Below, piece after piece: positions 24,778-32,087 of a stretch of DNA of 64,000 nucleotides. Positions within the stretch are counted from its first letter, which is position 1; each line of letters starts with the position of its first letter. Source of the DNA: Streptomyces griseocarneus (GTDB lineage Bacteria > Actinomycetota > Actinomycetes > Streptomycetales > Streptomycetaceae). Below the pieces are notes generated by a model. The model saw nothing but the letters and a program-made list of their open reading frames with translations. It searched no databases and had not been told where the DNA came from. Location of the stretch: positions 1 to 64,000 of the forward strand of contig NZ_BNBL01000004.1 of the NCBI RefSeq assembly GCF_014655595.1, in the 5' to 3' direction. Position numbers and translations under genes: made by a program.

Positions 24778-26190
24778 TCAGCCCTTCTGCTGGAATACAT
24801 CAATCAGCCATGCCACCCCGTCGCCGGGGGCGGGGATGCTGCGCGCAGACTCCGTCGCCAGCTTGCTCAGGCTTTCTCGCAGCTTCAGGACTGCCTCGTC
24901 GTAGGCCTCCTCATCAAGACTGCGTGACGCGCGGGCCATGACCAGGTCCGTTACGCACTGATCAATCGCCTGACATGCATCTGTAAGCCGGTCTGGCGCC
25001 GCCTGCTTGCGTTTCCGGACACGCGCGTCCTTGCCGGCAGGCACCAAAGCATCGTCTACAGCCTCCCAAGCCGCCTTGCGCATCCGGGTCGCTGCTGTAT
25101 ACCGCTCGGTGGAGACGATATCCACTGCGCCCTCGGCGGCCTTTGCCTTAAGCACGGAGTCGGTGAAGGACCTCGCAGCGAATACTTTAGCGTCGTCGGC
25201 CCTGACCGACCGGCCTAGGCCGGGAATCGCCACGGCCGCTACGGCCGTCGGCGCAGACTTAAATTCGCCCGGAAGGCGCTGATCCAGGTACCGCTCCCGG
25301 AATTCGGGCTCGATGAGGCGCACATCCGTCTTAGAGAACCCGAGAACGATTGCGGCCAGTCGTGTCTCTTTCATCAAGTCTGCCTTTTCCTTGTTGGCAG
25401 CAGCATCCTTGACGTATCGACGGTGCAACTCTCGCAGTTTCTCCTGGTGTTGCTCAAAATCCATCAGCCGAAGCTGAGCCTCACCGTCCCGGCTTCGCTC
25501 GATCAGATCATGCAGGCAGGCAAGGACCCAGAGATCCTGTTCGCAAGTCGCCTTCCGGATACGGAACTCGCGCGCAATGTCGGACAGTGACCGGCCGGCC
25601 GCGAACTGCTCTTCAACAGCCAAGAGCCGGTTAATGTACGAGTAGTCGCGACGATGCTCCTTGCGGAGCTGCAACGACAACTCAACGGTGTTGATATCCT
25701 GCCAGGTGCAAGATTCGGGCAGTACGGCCACCCGCATACTGGCAACGCCCAGCTCCTTCAGAGCCGCTCGTCGAGTATTTCCATTGACCAGCACACCATC
25801 GCGGGTAATCAAGCCCGGTTCGTTTTGCTTGAATTCACGCAGGCTCTCCATGAGCACGTCGAACTCGGGGTCAGGCTTCGACGGGTCAGCCGGCAGAGCC
25901 TTGAGCAGGTGATGGAGGTAAGACTGACCGTCCGGGCCCCACGGGTTAGCGTCCAGTTTCCGGTCACGCTCGGGGTCGTGGCTGCGCTGAGCACGGATGC
26001 GGTGAGTACCCGGGTTGTAGTACAGCGCGTCGACCGGCATGTCGATCACTTCGAAGTGGGTTGGCGTCCCACGCCACTCGATCGTCTGGGTCTCCCGGGC
26101 GCCGGCTTGCTGGGCGACCTCGTGCAAGCGCTGCTCGATGAGCTCCTTGTTCTCTGCCGCCAGCGGCGGCCTGCCGAAGTCTTTACTCAC
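24778..26190 (-). CDS. ParB-like nuclease/NTPase-fold protein
   Basis: 470 residues. An N-terminal ParB/sulfiredoxin-type domain is recognisable around GLITRDGVLVNGNTRRAALK (127-146), the usual DG..V..G..R motif, here with NGNTRR instead of DGxRR. A possible helix-turn-helix follows (AAGRSLSDIAREFRIRKATCEQD). The rest is helical and charged. It has no ParA partner and no parS role is likely; ParB folds also occur in phosphorothioate- and methylation-linked defence proteins. GTG 26190 follows GGAGAGG. It overlaps functionally with the adjacent helicase in an operon and is separated from the HNH gene by 89 bp. Confidence 0.82.
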   Translation of the reverse strand: MSKDFGRPPLAAENKELIEQRLHEVAQQAGARETQTIEWRGTPTHFEVIDMPVDALYYNPGTHRIRAQRSHDPERDRKLDANPWGPDGQSYLHHLLKALPADPSKPDPEFDVLMESLREFKQNEPGLITRDGVLVNGNTRRAALKELGVASMRVAVLPESCTWQDINTVELSLQLRKEHRRDYSYINRLLAVEEQFAAGRSLSDIAREFRIRKATCEQDLWVLACLHDLIERSRDGEAQLRLMDFEQHQEKLRELHRRYVKDAAANKEKADLMKETRLAAIVLGFSKTDVRLIEPEFRERYLDQRLPGEFKSAPTAVAAVAIPGLGRSVRADDAKVFAARSFTDSVLKAKAAEGAVDIVSTERYTAATRMRKAAWEAVDDALVPAGKDARVRKRKQAAPDRLTDACQAIDQCVTDLVMARASRSLDEEAYDEAVLKLRESLSKLATESARSIPAPGDGVAWLIDVFQQKG

Positions 26191-26279
26191 AGCCCTCTCC
26201 TACAGGGTCATGCTGGTCTGGCGTGCCGACCGGTGGGGCCCTCCATCCACGGCCCCACCGTCTGCAGCAACGCTCCAGA

Positions 26280-26963
26280 TCAACCCTCGTTAGATTCAAG
26301 TACCTTGCGGACTTTATCCCTGGAGGCACCCGGCAGGGATCGATAGTGGGCCCACAGCTGTTCAAGGGCGCTCAGCTCGCGCCGGTCAGCAGCTATCCAG
26401 CCGGCAAGGAGCTTCTTCTCGTAGGCTCCCAGGTCCTGCACGCCCTCTATCACCGCCGGCAGATCTGCTACGAGGCCCCGCCCTCCCACCCGGCAGCGCT
26501 TGCACTCCGTCACCAACTCAACCGCGGTGCTGCCGTCCGGCTGGAGTACCTCGCGCCGCGCGATATCAAGCTGCACCAGCTCGTGTGAGCCCTCGTAGCT
26601 CTCTCCGGTTGAGATTCCGCAGGACCTGCAGATGTAGCCGTCGCGAGAAATGATCTCCCGACGCTGGGTAGCCGAGATCGCAGTGCTCGGTCTTGTGCTC
26701 TTGCCGGGCTCCCACACCGGGATGCCTTGGAGGACAAACCTCTGCTCGTGTGCCTCCAGTTCAGGGTCTTCACGGTTTGTCGCAATTTGCCAGCCGAAGT
26801 CCCGGAGATCCCGCATCCTTCGATCGATCTGAGACGTATCCGGGAACGCGTCACGCAACTGACTCTTAGTGAAAACGTTGCCCTCACCCACCTCAGCAAC
26901 GAGCCACAGCGCCGCCCGCTTCATCGTTCCGAGCTTCTGGTCCTGCCAGGACGGCATATCCAT
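26280..26963 (-). CDS. HNH-type endonuclease-like protein with N-terminal winged helix
   Basis: About 227 residues from ATG 26963, which has GGAGGTG eight bases upstream. Residues about 12-75 resemble a winged helix (VFTKSQLRDAFPD then RRMRDLRDFGW). The C-terminal half resembles an HNH module: QRREIISRDGYICRSCG with zinc cysteines, SHELVQLDI, and TECKRC. The last His usual in HNH nucleases is replaced (CKRCR), so activity is uncertain; it may read modified DNA instead of cutting it. It is the first gene of the minus-strand operon and faces a divergent regulator 333 bp away. Confidence 0.8.
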   Translation of the reverse strand: MDMPSWQDQKLGTMKRAALWLVAEVGEGNVFTKSQLRDAFPDTSQIDRRMRDLRDFGWQIATNREDPELEAHEQRFVLQGIPVWEPGKSTRPSTAISATQRREIISRDGYICRSCGISTGESYEGSHELVQLDIARREVLQPDGSTAVELVTECKRCRVGGRGLVADLPAVIEGVQDLGAYEKKLLAGWIAADRRELSALEQLWAHYRSLPGASRDKVRKVLESNEG

Positions 26964-27296
26964 TACGCCCCCACCTCCGCCTAGTTGGAAGAAATGCCCG
27001 CCTTGTACACCTCGCGGCTTATCGCCCCTCCTACCAGCGGTATGGAGGTGAGTGCACCTTGCGGCACATCCCATTCGAACCTGCCTGCCCGCCTTCTTCC
27101 AACCCCACCCCTGTCCCTTCTTGTCCCTTCCTGCAATAGGGACAAGAACCATCGACGCTCAGGTGTCCCTCCGTCAGATCTGACAGAAAAGGGGACAGCG
27201 GAGGACGGGAAATGCTCTAGATCAGCTTCACAACTACCCGATCAGGGGCCAGACTCGATCTAGATCTGTCACGTATAACTGGCCACAGGAGTCGAG
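26964..27296. promoter_or_regulatory. Divergent island promoter with GATC-centred palindromes
   Basis: 333 bp between the HNH gene and the divergent HTH gene. A perfect 12-bp palindrome GTCAGATCTGAC lies at 27173-27184 and GATCTAGATC at 27257-27266. Both run into AGATCTGWCA (27176-27185 and 27262-27271), so the same half-site is repeated 86 bp apart. CTAGATC also occurs at 27217-27223. These are the likely operators of the HTH regulator, controlling the operon and itself. Confidence 0.55.
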
Positions 27297-28175
27297 TTGC
27301 CGCCGAACAAGTCGCTGGAGGACCTCCCGTCGGACATGCCTGCCGCCCGGCGGGAGTTCGCTGAAGCCATGCGCGGGATCCGTAGCTGTCTGGATCTCTC
27401 CCAGCGAGGGATCGCCACTGCAGTCCAGAGCAACAAGACCACGGTGAACGAGTGTCTCAACGCCCGCAAGGTCTCCCGTGGTGACATCGATGTGATCAAG
27501 CGGATCTACGACTTGGCAGCACAGAGCGCACAGCATGCTGCGCTCCCGGTCACCTGGGACAAGCTCGTCTTACTGTTCGAGGAGCTCTGGAAAGAAGAGG
27601 AGAGGTTGGCGCCGCGGTCGCCCATAGCCGTCCCTCATACCTCGAAGAAGGAGCGTCAGCCGCGCGCCGTTGCTACGCCTCCCGTCAGGAGGCGCCTGAC
27701 GCGTGTGCGCAACGGCAGGTCGCACCAGCGAGCTGCCATCCGTCGCGCGCGGCAGGCCACGGCCCATGTCGGCGCATCCGCGGCGACAACAGATCTGGAA
27801 GCTTCGACGGCCTCGGCAGTTGCGCCGGTCCCCAGTCGGCAGGGGGACCGGCCACACGAAAACAACAGCGAACGCTTGACCGAAATGAGCTGGCCGGGAC
27901 TCCAGGAGGTGGCAGTACACCTGGACCGCGGTCGCACTCTCGACGCGGTCACCATTCTTCGGAACGCGGGATGGGCGCTGCCTGTGGAAGAGGTACCTGG
28001 TGCCATCTCGGATTGTCGGGCCGCAGGGCTCGATGATGCAGCCGAGACCATGCTGAGCAGCGCCGGACAACGGGACATCAATGCTGTTCTCTACCTCGCG
28101 ACCACGTTCAACAACGAGCATCGCCATGACGACGTCGGTGCCCTGCTCCGCTCTGCGTCACGCGCGAGAGCGTAG
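27297..28175 (+). CDS. Helix-turn-helix (XRE-like) regulator of the island
   Basis: 292 residues. An XRE-type helix-turn-helix occupies about residues 20-65 (MRGIRSCLDLSQRGIATAV then NKTTVNECLNARKVSRGD). A basic, low-complexity linker and a helical C-terminal third follow (about 200-290; LDRGRTLDAVTILRNAGW), resembling the repeat domains of Streptomyces HTH proteins that sense a partner. The proposed start is TTG 27297, supported by AGGAG five bases upstream. It is divergent from the HNH-to-methylase operon. The coding sequence is less G+C-rich than core genes. Confidence 0.75.
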   Translation: MPPNKSLEDLPSDMPAARREFAEAMRGIRSCLDLSQRGIATAVQSNKTTVNECLNARKVSRGDIDVIKRIYDLAAQSAQHAALPVTWDKLVLLFEELWKEEERLAPRSPIAVPHTSKKERQPRAVATPPVRRRLTRVRNGRSHQRAAIRRARQATAHVGASAATTDLEASTASAVAPVPSRQGDRPHENNSERLTEMSWPGLQEVAVHLDRGRTLDAVTILRNAGWALPVEEVPGAISDCRAAGLDDAAETMLSSAGQRDINAVLYLATTFNNEHRHDDVGALLRSASRARA

Positions 28176-28246
28176 CTGCGTCACGCTGCCCGCCATCCAC
28201 ATCTACCGTTCAGCTAAGCCAGGGAGTAGTCATCAATACCGACCCG

Positions 28247-28594
28247 TTGAATGGCCGCACCGCCCGGCGTCGCACCACGGCACCGCGTCAGGAGTCCCGT
28301 CTCAGCAGCGACCTGGTTGCATTCCTGGCCGTCCTGGGCTTCAACCTCGCTCTCGCCTTCGCCGTCATCTTCTCGACGGATGCCTACCCGCCCGCCATCC
28401 TGGGCGCGGCTGGGGCGGCCACCGCCGTGGAATTCGGCACGTGGGCGAAGTTTCGTAGACCCCGCGACGCTGGCATCCGGACTGGGCGTCTGGGTGGTCA
28501 CTTGAAGTACAAGAGGCGGGGCGTGGACTTTCAGCTCACGTTAGGTGAGTCCGCTCCCGACTCTGGCACTGCCGCTTCACGAACGTCGCCGTAA
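28247..28594 (+). CDS. Small two-helix membrane protein, function unknown
   Basis: About 115 residues. After a basic N-terminus come two adjacent hydrophobic segments (SSDLVAFLAVLGFNLALAF and YPPAILGAAGAATAVEFG), then a basic tail. I do not recognise the family; small hydrophobic proteins of this kind are frequent on Streptomyces integrative elements. The start is uncertain: TTG 28247 is the only standard codon, but AGGGAG (28220s) is too far upstream for it. It is on the same strand as the HTH gene, 71 bp downstream. Confidence 0.5.
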   Translation: MNGRTARRRTTAPRQESRLSSDLVAFLAVLGFNLALAFAVIFSTDAYPPAILGAAGAATAVEFGTWAKFRRPRDAGIRTGRLGGHLKYKRRGVDFQLTLGESAPDSGTAASRTSP

Positions 28595-28877
28595 TCCTGG
28601 CCGGCCGGCGCCAGGCTGCGTTCAAGGCGTGCATCCCTGTACACCAGAGAGCAGCCCATGCCACTTCCCTGTACTGGCTGGTGGAGCCGGAGCCTGGGAT
28701 TCGGGGGCGGGATTCGAGCTGCCCTCTTAGGAGTAGGTCTCCCGTACGTACTTCTCCCGGACCGCGCGCGACGACGCCTGATGGGATCGGTTTCTCGGAG
28801 ATGGCCACAGAAGCCGCGCCCGAGCCTGCGCCCGTCACCGTACCGGCTTCCCCTCAACCGACCCGTCCCGCCGTGTC
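28595..28877. other. Island/core junction, no gene; weak tRNA-like fragment
   Basis: About 280 bp. An open frame runs through on the plus strand but lacks family signal until the next genes. Read on the minus strand, about 28676-28735 contains CTCCTAAGAGGGCAG, then CTCGAATCCC, then CTCCACCA, reminiscent of a decayed tRNA 3' half. No complete tRNA can be folded. It is a plausible, unproven scar of integration. Confidence 0.3.
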
Positions 28878-29069
28878 ATGGAATGCAGCGGCTGCGGCAC
28901 CCCCGGCCGGCGCGAAGCGCTTCCCGGCGGACTCTGCCGCGCCTGTCACGGTGATCCGCCGCACGCCGAACCGGCGCCCGTCCTCGTCGGCGGTGACGTG
29001 CACGTCCTCGTCTCGCGGCTGCGCGGCCTGGCCCGCACCCGCACGCGTGGCTCGAGGTCGCCGCGTTAG
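28878..29069 (+). CDS. Small zinc-ribbon-like protein
   Basis: 63 residues with two Cys pairs, CSGCG and CRACH, spaced like a zinc ribbon (residues 3-25), then a basic tail. Third codon positions are almost all G or C, unlike the island just upstream, which supports real coding by the core genome. The function is not known to me. It overlaps in another frame the long open frame that contains the next gene's upstream region, but that frame has no family signal here. Confidence 0.55.
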   Translation: MECSGCGTPGRREALPGGLCRACHGDPPHAEPAPVLVGGDVHVLVSRLRGLARTRTRGSRSPR

Positions 29070-29106
29070 CCTCGAGAGATCGTCTCTTGATGTGGAGGTT
29101 GCGGCT

Positions 29107-29415
29107 GTGGCGGCAATGGCGAAGGTTCCTGGGTCCGTGATTGCTGCCGCCGGGCTCGTCGGTGGGTATGGCGTGGCGCGGTGGAGCAAGAAGCGGCCGC
29201 TGGGTGGGGTGGTGCTGGCCGCCGCCGGGGCGGTGGCTGCCCGGCAGTGGAAGGAGTCGGCCGGGAACGGTGCTGCCGCCGGGCTGACCGGGCTTTACGT
29301 CGCTGCCTTCGCCGGGTCGCACCCGCTGGCGAAGAAGGTGGGGGCCTGGCCGTCCGTGTTCGGGGTGGCCGGGGCCGTCGCGCTCGCGTCGTGGGCCGTG
29401 GAGCGGCGCGCCTGA
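29107..29415 (+). CDS. Small conserved membrane protein
   Basis: About 102 residues rich in Gly/Ala, with three or so weakly hydrophobic stretches (GSVIAAAGLVGGYGVARW, GGVVLAAAGAVAARQW, VFGVAGAVALASWAVE). I do not recognise a catalytic motif. GTG 29107 has GGAGG eight bases upstream; ATG 29116 is the alternative. The longer open frame upstream is not supported. It converges closely with the aldo/keto reductase gene, 19 bp away. Confidence 0.65.
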   Translation: MAAMAKVPGSVIAAAGLVGGYGVARWSKKRPLGGVVLAAAGAVAARQWKESAGNGAAAGLTGLYVAAFAGSHPLAKKVGAWPSVFGVAGAVALASWAVERRA

Positions 29416-29434
29416 GCAGCGCCGCTCCCGTGCC

Positions 29435-30379
29435 TTACGCCGAGGCCGCTGTGAGCTTGGTCAGCTCGGTGTCGGTCAGCTTCAGGTCCGCGACCGCCAG
29501 CAGGGCCGGGAGCTGGTCCACCGTGCGGGCGCTGGCCAGGGGGGTGGCCACCGTCGGCTGGGCGGCGAGCCAGGCCAGGGCGACCGTGGCGACCTCGGCG
29601 CCGCGGGCGGCCGCCACCTCGTCCAGGGCGGCCAGGACCCGTACGCCGCGCTCCGACTCCAGGTGCTTGCCGGCGCCGGACGCCCGGGCGCTGTCCACCG
29701 TCGCGCCGGGGCGGTACTTGCCGGTGAGGAAGCCCGAGGCGAGGGCGAAGTACGGGACCGCGGCCAGGCCGTGCTCGGCGGCCGCGGCCGCCAGGTCGCC
29801 CTCGTAGGTGTCGCGGGAGACCAGGTTGTAGTGGGGCTGGATCGCCACGTACTTGGCCAGGCCGGAGGCTTCCGAGAAGGCGAGGGAGGCCCGCAGGCGC
29901 TCGGCCGTGATGTTGGAGGCGGCGATCTCGCGGACCTTGCCCTCCTTCACCAGGGCGTCCAGGGTCGTGATGATGTCCTCGACCGGCACCGACTCGTCGT
30001 CGACGTGGGTGTAGTAGAGGTCGATGCGGTCCGTGCGCAGGCGGCGCAGGGAGGCCTCGACGTCCGCCTTGATCACGGCCGGCTTCAGGCCCCGGTGCTC
30101 CGGGACGCCGTGGCCGACCTTGGTGGCCACGACGACGGCGTCGCGGTTGCCGCGGGCGGCCATCCAGTCGCCGATGACGGTCTCGGATTCACCGCCCTGG
30201 TTCCCGGGCACCCAGGCCGAATAGACGTCGGCCGTGTCGAGGAAATTGCCGCCGGCCTCCGCGTATGCGTCGAGGACGGCGAAGGACTGCTTTTCGTCGG
30301 CGGTCCAGCCGAAGACGTTGCCGCCGAGGGCCAGGGGGTGGACGGAAAGACTGCCGATCGTGCGATGAGTGTCAGCCAT
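29435..30379 (-). CDS. Aldo/keto reductase family oxidoreductase
   Basis: 314 residues with the TIM-barrel AKR pattern: NFLDTADVYS (catalytic Asp and Tyr), VVVATKVG (Lys) and IDLYYTHVDD (His). The C-terminal half contains the NADPH-binding region near AAQPTVATPLASARTVDQ. It reduces carbonyl compounds with NADPH; the substrate is unknown. ATG 30379 lies 29 bp downstream of the MFS stop on the same strand, so the pair is an operon. By recall it corresponds to SCO4109. An upstream in-frame extension belongs to the MFS gene's shadow. Confidence 0.93.
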   Translation of the reverse strand: MADTHRTIGSLSVHPLALGGNVFGWTADEKQSFAVLDAYAEAGGNFLDTADVYSAWVPGNQGGESETVIGDWMAARGNRDAVVVATKVGHGVPEHRGLKPAVIKADVEASLRRLRTDRIDLYYTHVDDESVPVEDIITTLDALVKEGKVREIAASNITAERLRASLAFSEASGLAKYVAIQPHYNLVSRDTYEGDLAAAAAEHGLAAVPYFALASGFLTGKYRPGATVDSARASGAGKHLESERGVRVLAALDEVAAARGAEVATVALAWLAAQPTVATPLASARTVDQLPALLAVADLKLTDTELTKLTAASA

Positions 30380-30408
30380 GCGATGCGTCAACTCCCCTGC
30401 GCAGGTAG

Positions 30409-31884
30409 TTATTCCGCAGGTGCGGGCGCCGGCAGGGGCTCCGGAGGGTGGACGGAAAGGGGTGCCGCGATGTCCTCGAGGGAGCGGCCCTCGGCGCGTA
30501 CGGCCAGGAAGGCAGCCACCACTCCGCCCACGCACATCAGCGTCGCGCCGATGCTGAAGGCCAGGACGGTGTCGCCGACGACTCCGCTCTGCGTCAGGGC
30601 GGAGAAGAGCAGGGGGCCGCTGATGCCGCCCGCCGCCGTGCCCACCGCGTAGAAGAAGGCGATGGCCATGGCCCGGGTCTCCATCGGGAAGATCTCGGAG
30701 ACCGTCAGATACGCGCTGCTCGCGCCCGCCGAGGCGAAGAAGAGGACGACGGCCCAGCAGGCGGTGAGCGTGACGGCGTTGAGCCGGCCCGCGCCGAAGA
30801 GCCAGGCCGTGCCGAAGAGCAGGACCCCGGCCAGCAGATAGGTCGAGGAGATCATGATGCGCCGGCCGACGGTGTCGAAGAGCTTGCCGAGGAGGAGCGG
30901 GCCGAGGAAGTTGCCCACCGCTATGACGGCGAAGAAGTAGCCGGTGCGGGAGGTCGAGACGCCGAAGAAGCGGGTGAGGATGGCGCCGAAACCGAAGGTG
31001 ATGGCGTTGTAGAGGAATGCCTGCCCGACGAAGAGGGCGAGTCCCAGGGCGGCCCGGCGCCGGTAGTCGGAGAAGACCGTGCGCGCGATGTCCCGGAAGC
31101 CGAAGCTCTCGCGCTGCTGGATGGTGATGCTGCCCTTGGGTGGCGGCAGCTTGGTGCCCTTCTCCTTCTCGACGCGCTTCTCGATCGCCGTGACCAGTTG
31201 TTCGGCTTCCTTGGCGCGGCCGTGAATGAACAGCCAGCGCGGACTTTCCGGCACATGGCGCCGTACGAGCAGGATCACCAGCCCCAGGACGACGCCCAGC
31301 GCGAAGGTCAGCCGCCAGCCCAGGCCCTTGGGGAAGATGCTCGTGTCGAGCATGAGGATCGACAGCAACGAGCCCGCGATGGCGCCGAGCCAGAAGCTGC
31401 CGTTGATGATCAGGTCGACCCGGCCCCGGTAGACGGCGGGGATCAGTTCGTCGATGGCGGAGTTGATGGCCGCGTACTCGCCGCCGATGCCGAAGCCCGT
31501 CATGAAGCGGAAGGCGAAGAACCACCAGGACGAGTACGAGAGCGCGGTGAGTGCCGTCGCGCCCAGATAGACGGCGAGCGTGACCATGAAGAGTCTTTTG
31601 CGGCCGAAGAGATCCGTCAGCCGGCCGAAGAAGAGCGCGCCGGAACACGCGCCCGCCACATAGAGGGCCGCGGCCAGGCCGGTCACCCCGCCCGAGGTGA
31701 TCGGCAGACCGCTGCCCTGCTCGGAGAGCCGGCCGGCGATGTTCCCGACGACCGTCACCTCCAGGCCGTCCAGGATCCAGACCGTGCCGAGACCGATCAC
31801 CACAGTCCAGTGCCACCGGGACCAGGGAAGGCGGTCCAGGCGGGCAGGCACCGACGTGGTGATCGTTGTCGCGGTCGTCGTCAC
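30409..31884 (-). CDS. MFS transporter, sugar/metabolite:H+ symporter type
   Basis: 491 residues with 12 predicted helices. The loop between helices 2 and 3 has GRLTDLFGRKRLFM and helix 4-5 has RFMTGFGIGGEYAAINS, a signature of the metabolite/H+ symporter and sugar porter groups (GGEY as in aromatic acid and dicarboxylate carriers). It imports a small solute with protons. A long central loop (about 210-250) carries the AKEAEQ region. It is co-transcribed with the downstream aldo/keto reductase, which may act on the imported compound or a derivative. Confidence 0.9.
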   Translation of the reverse strand: MTTTATTITTSVPARLDRLPWSRWHWTVVIGLGTVWILDGLEVTVVGNIAGRLSEQGSGLPITSGGVTGLAAALYVAGACSGALFFGRLTDLFGRKRLFMVTLAVYLGATALTALSYSSWWFFAFRFMTGFGIGGEYAAINSAIDELIPAVYRGRVDLIINGSFWLGAIAGSLLSILMLDTSIFPKGLGWRLTFALGVVLGLVILLVRRHVPESPRWLFIHGRAKEAEQLVTAIEKRVEKEKGTKLPPPKGSITIQQRESFGFRDIARTVFSDYRRRAALGLALFVGQAFLYNAITFGFGAILTRFFGVSTSRTGYFFAVIAVGNFLGPLLLGKLFDTVGRRIMISSTYLLAGVLLFGTAWLFGAGRLNAVTLTACWAVVLFFASAGASSAYLTVSEIFPMETRAMAIAFFYAVGTAAGGISGPLLFSALTQSGVVGDTVLAFSIGATLMCVGGVVAAFLAVRAEGRSLEDIAAPLSVHPPEPLPAPAPAE

Positions 31885-32087
31885 ATGCTCTGATTTCCCG
31901 ATCGGCAGCAGAACATTCCCATCAAATGGGATATTCAGCGTCTATAACCCGGGTGCCCCGCTACGGTTGCAGACGGCCGCGACTGCGAACCCCACACGGC
32001 CGCCTACGGGGCGTGCACCGGCGGTACGCGCCCCGGCCCCCTGGGCCCTTGTACAGCCGCACCTCTGCGGCCGCACCCGACGGCGCC

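Noticed and set aside
28681..29106. N-terminal extension of the small membrane protein gene
   Set aside because: No family signal, poor codon bias in part, and a good ribosome binding site at the internal GTG 29107.
30380..31816. Long minus-strand frame joined to the aldo/keto reductase
   Set aside because: It is the alternative frame of the MFS gene, which has clear transporter motifs; the reductase starts at ATG 30379.
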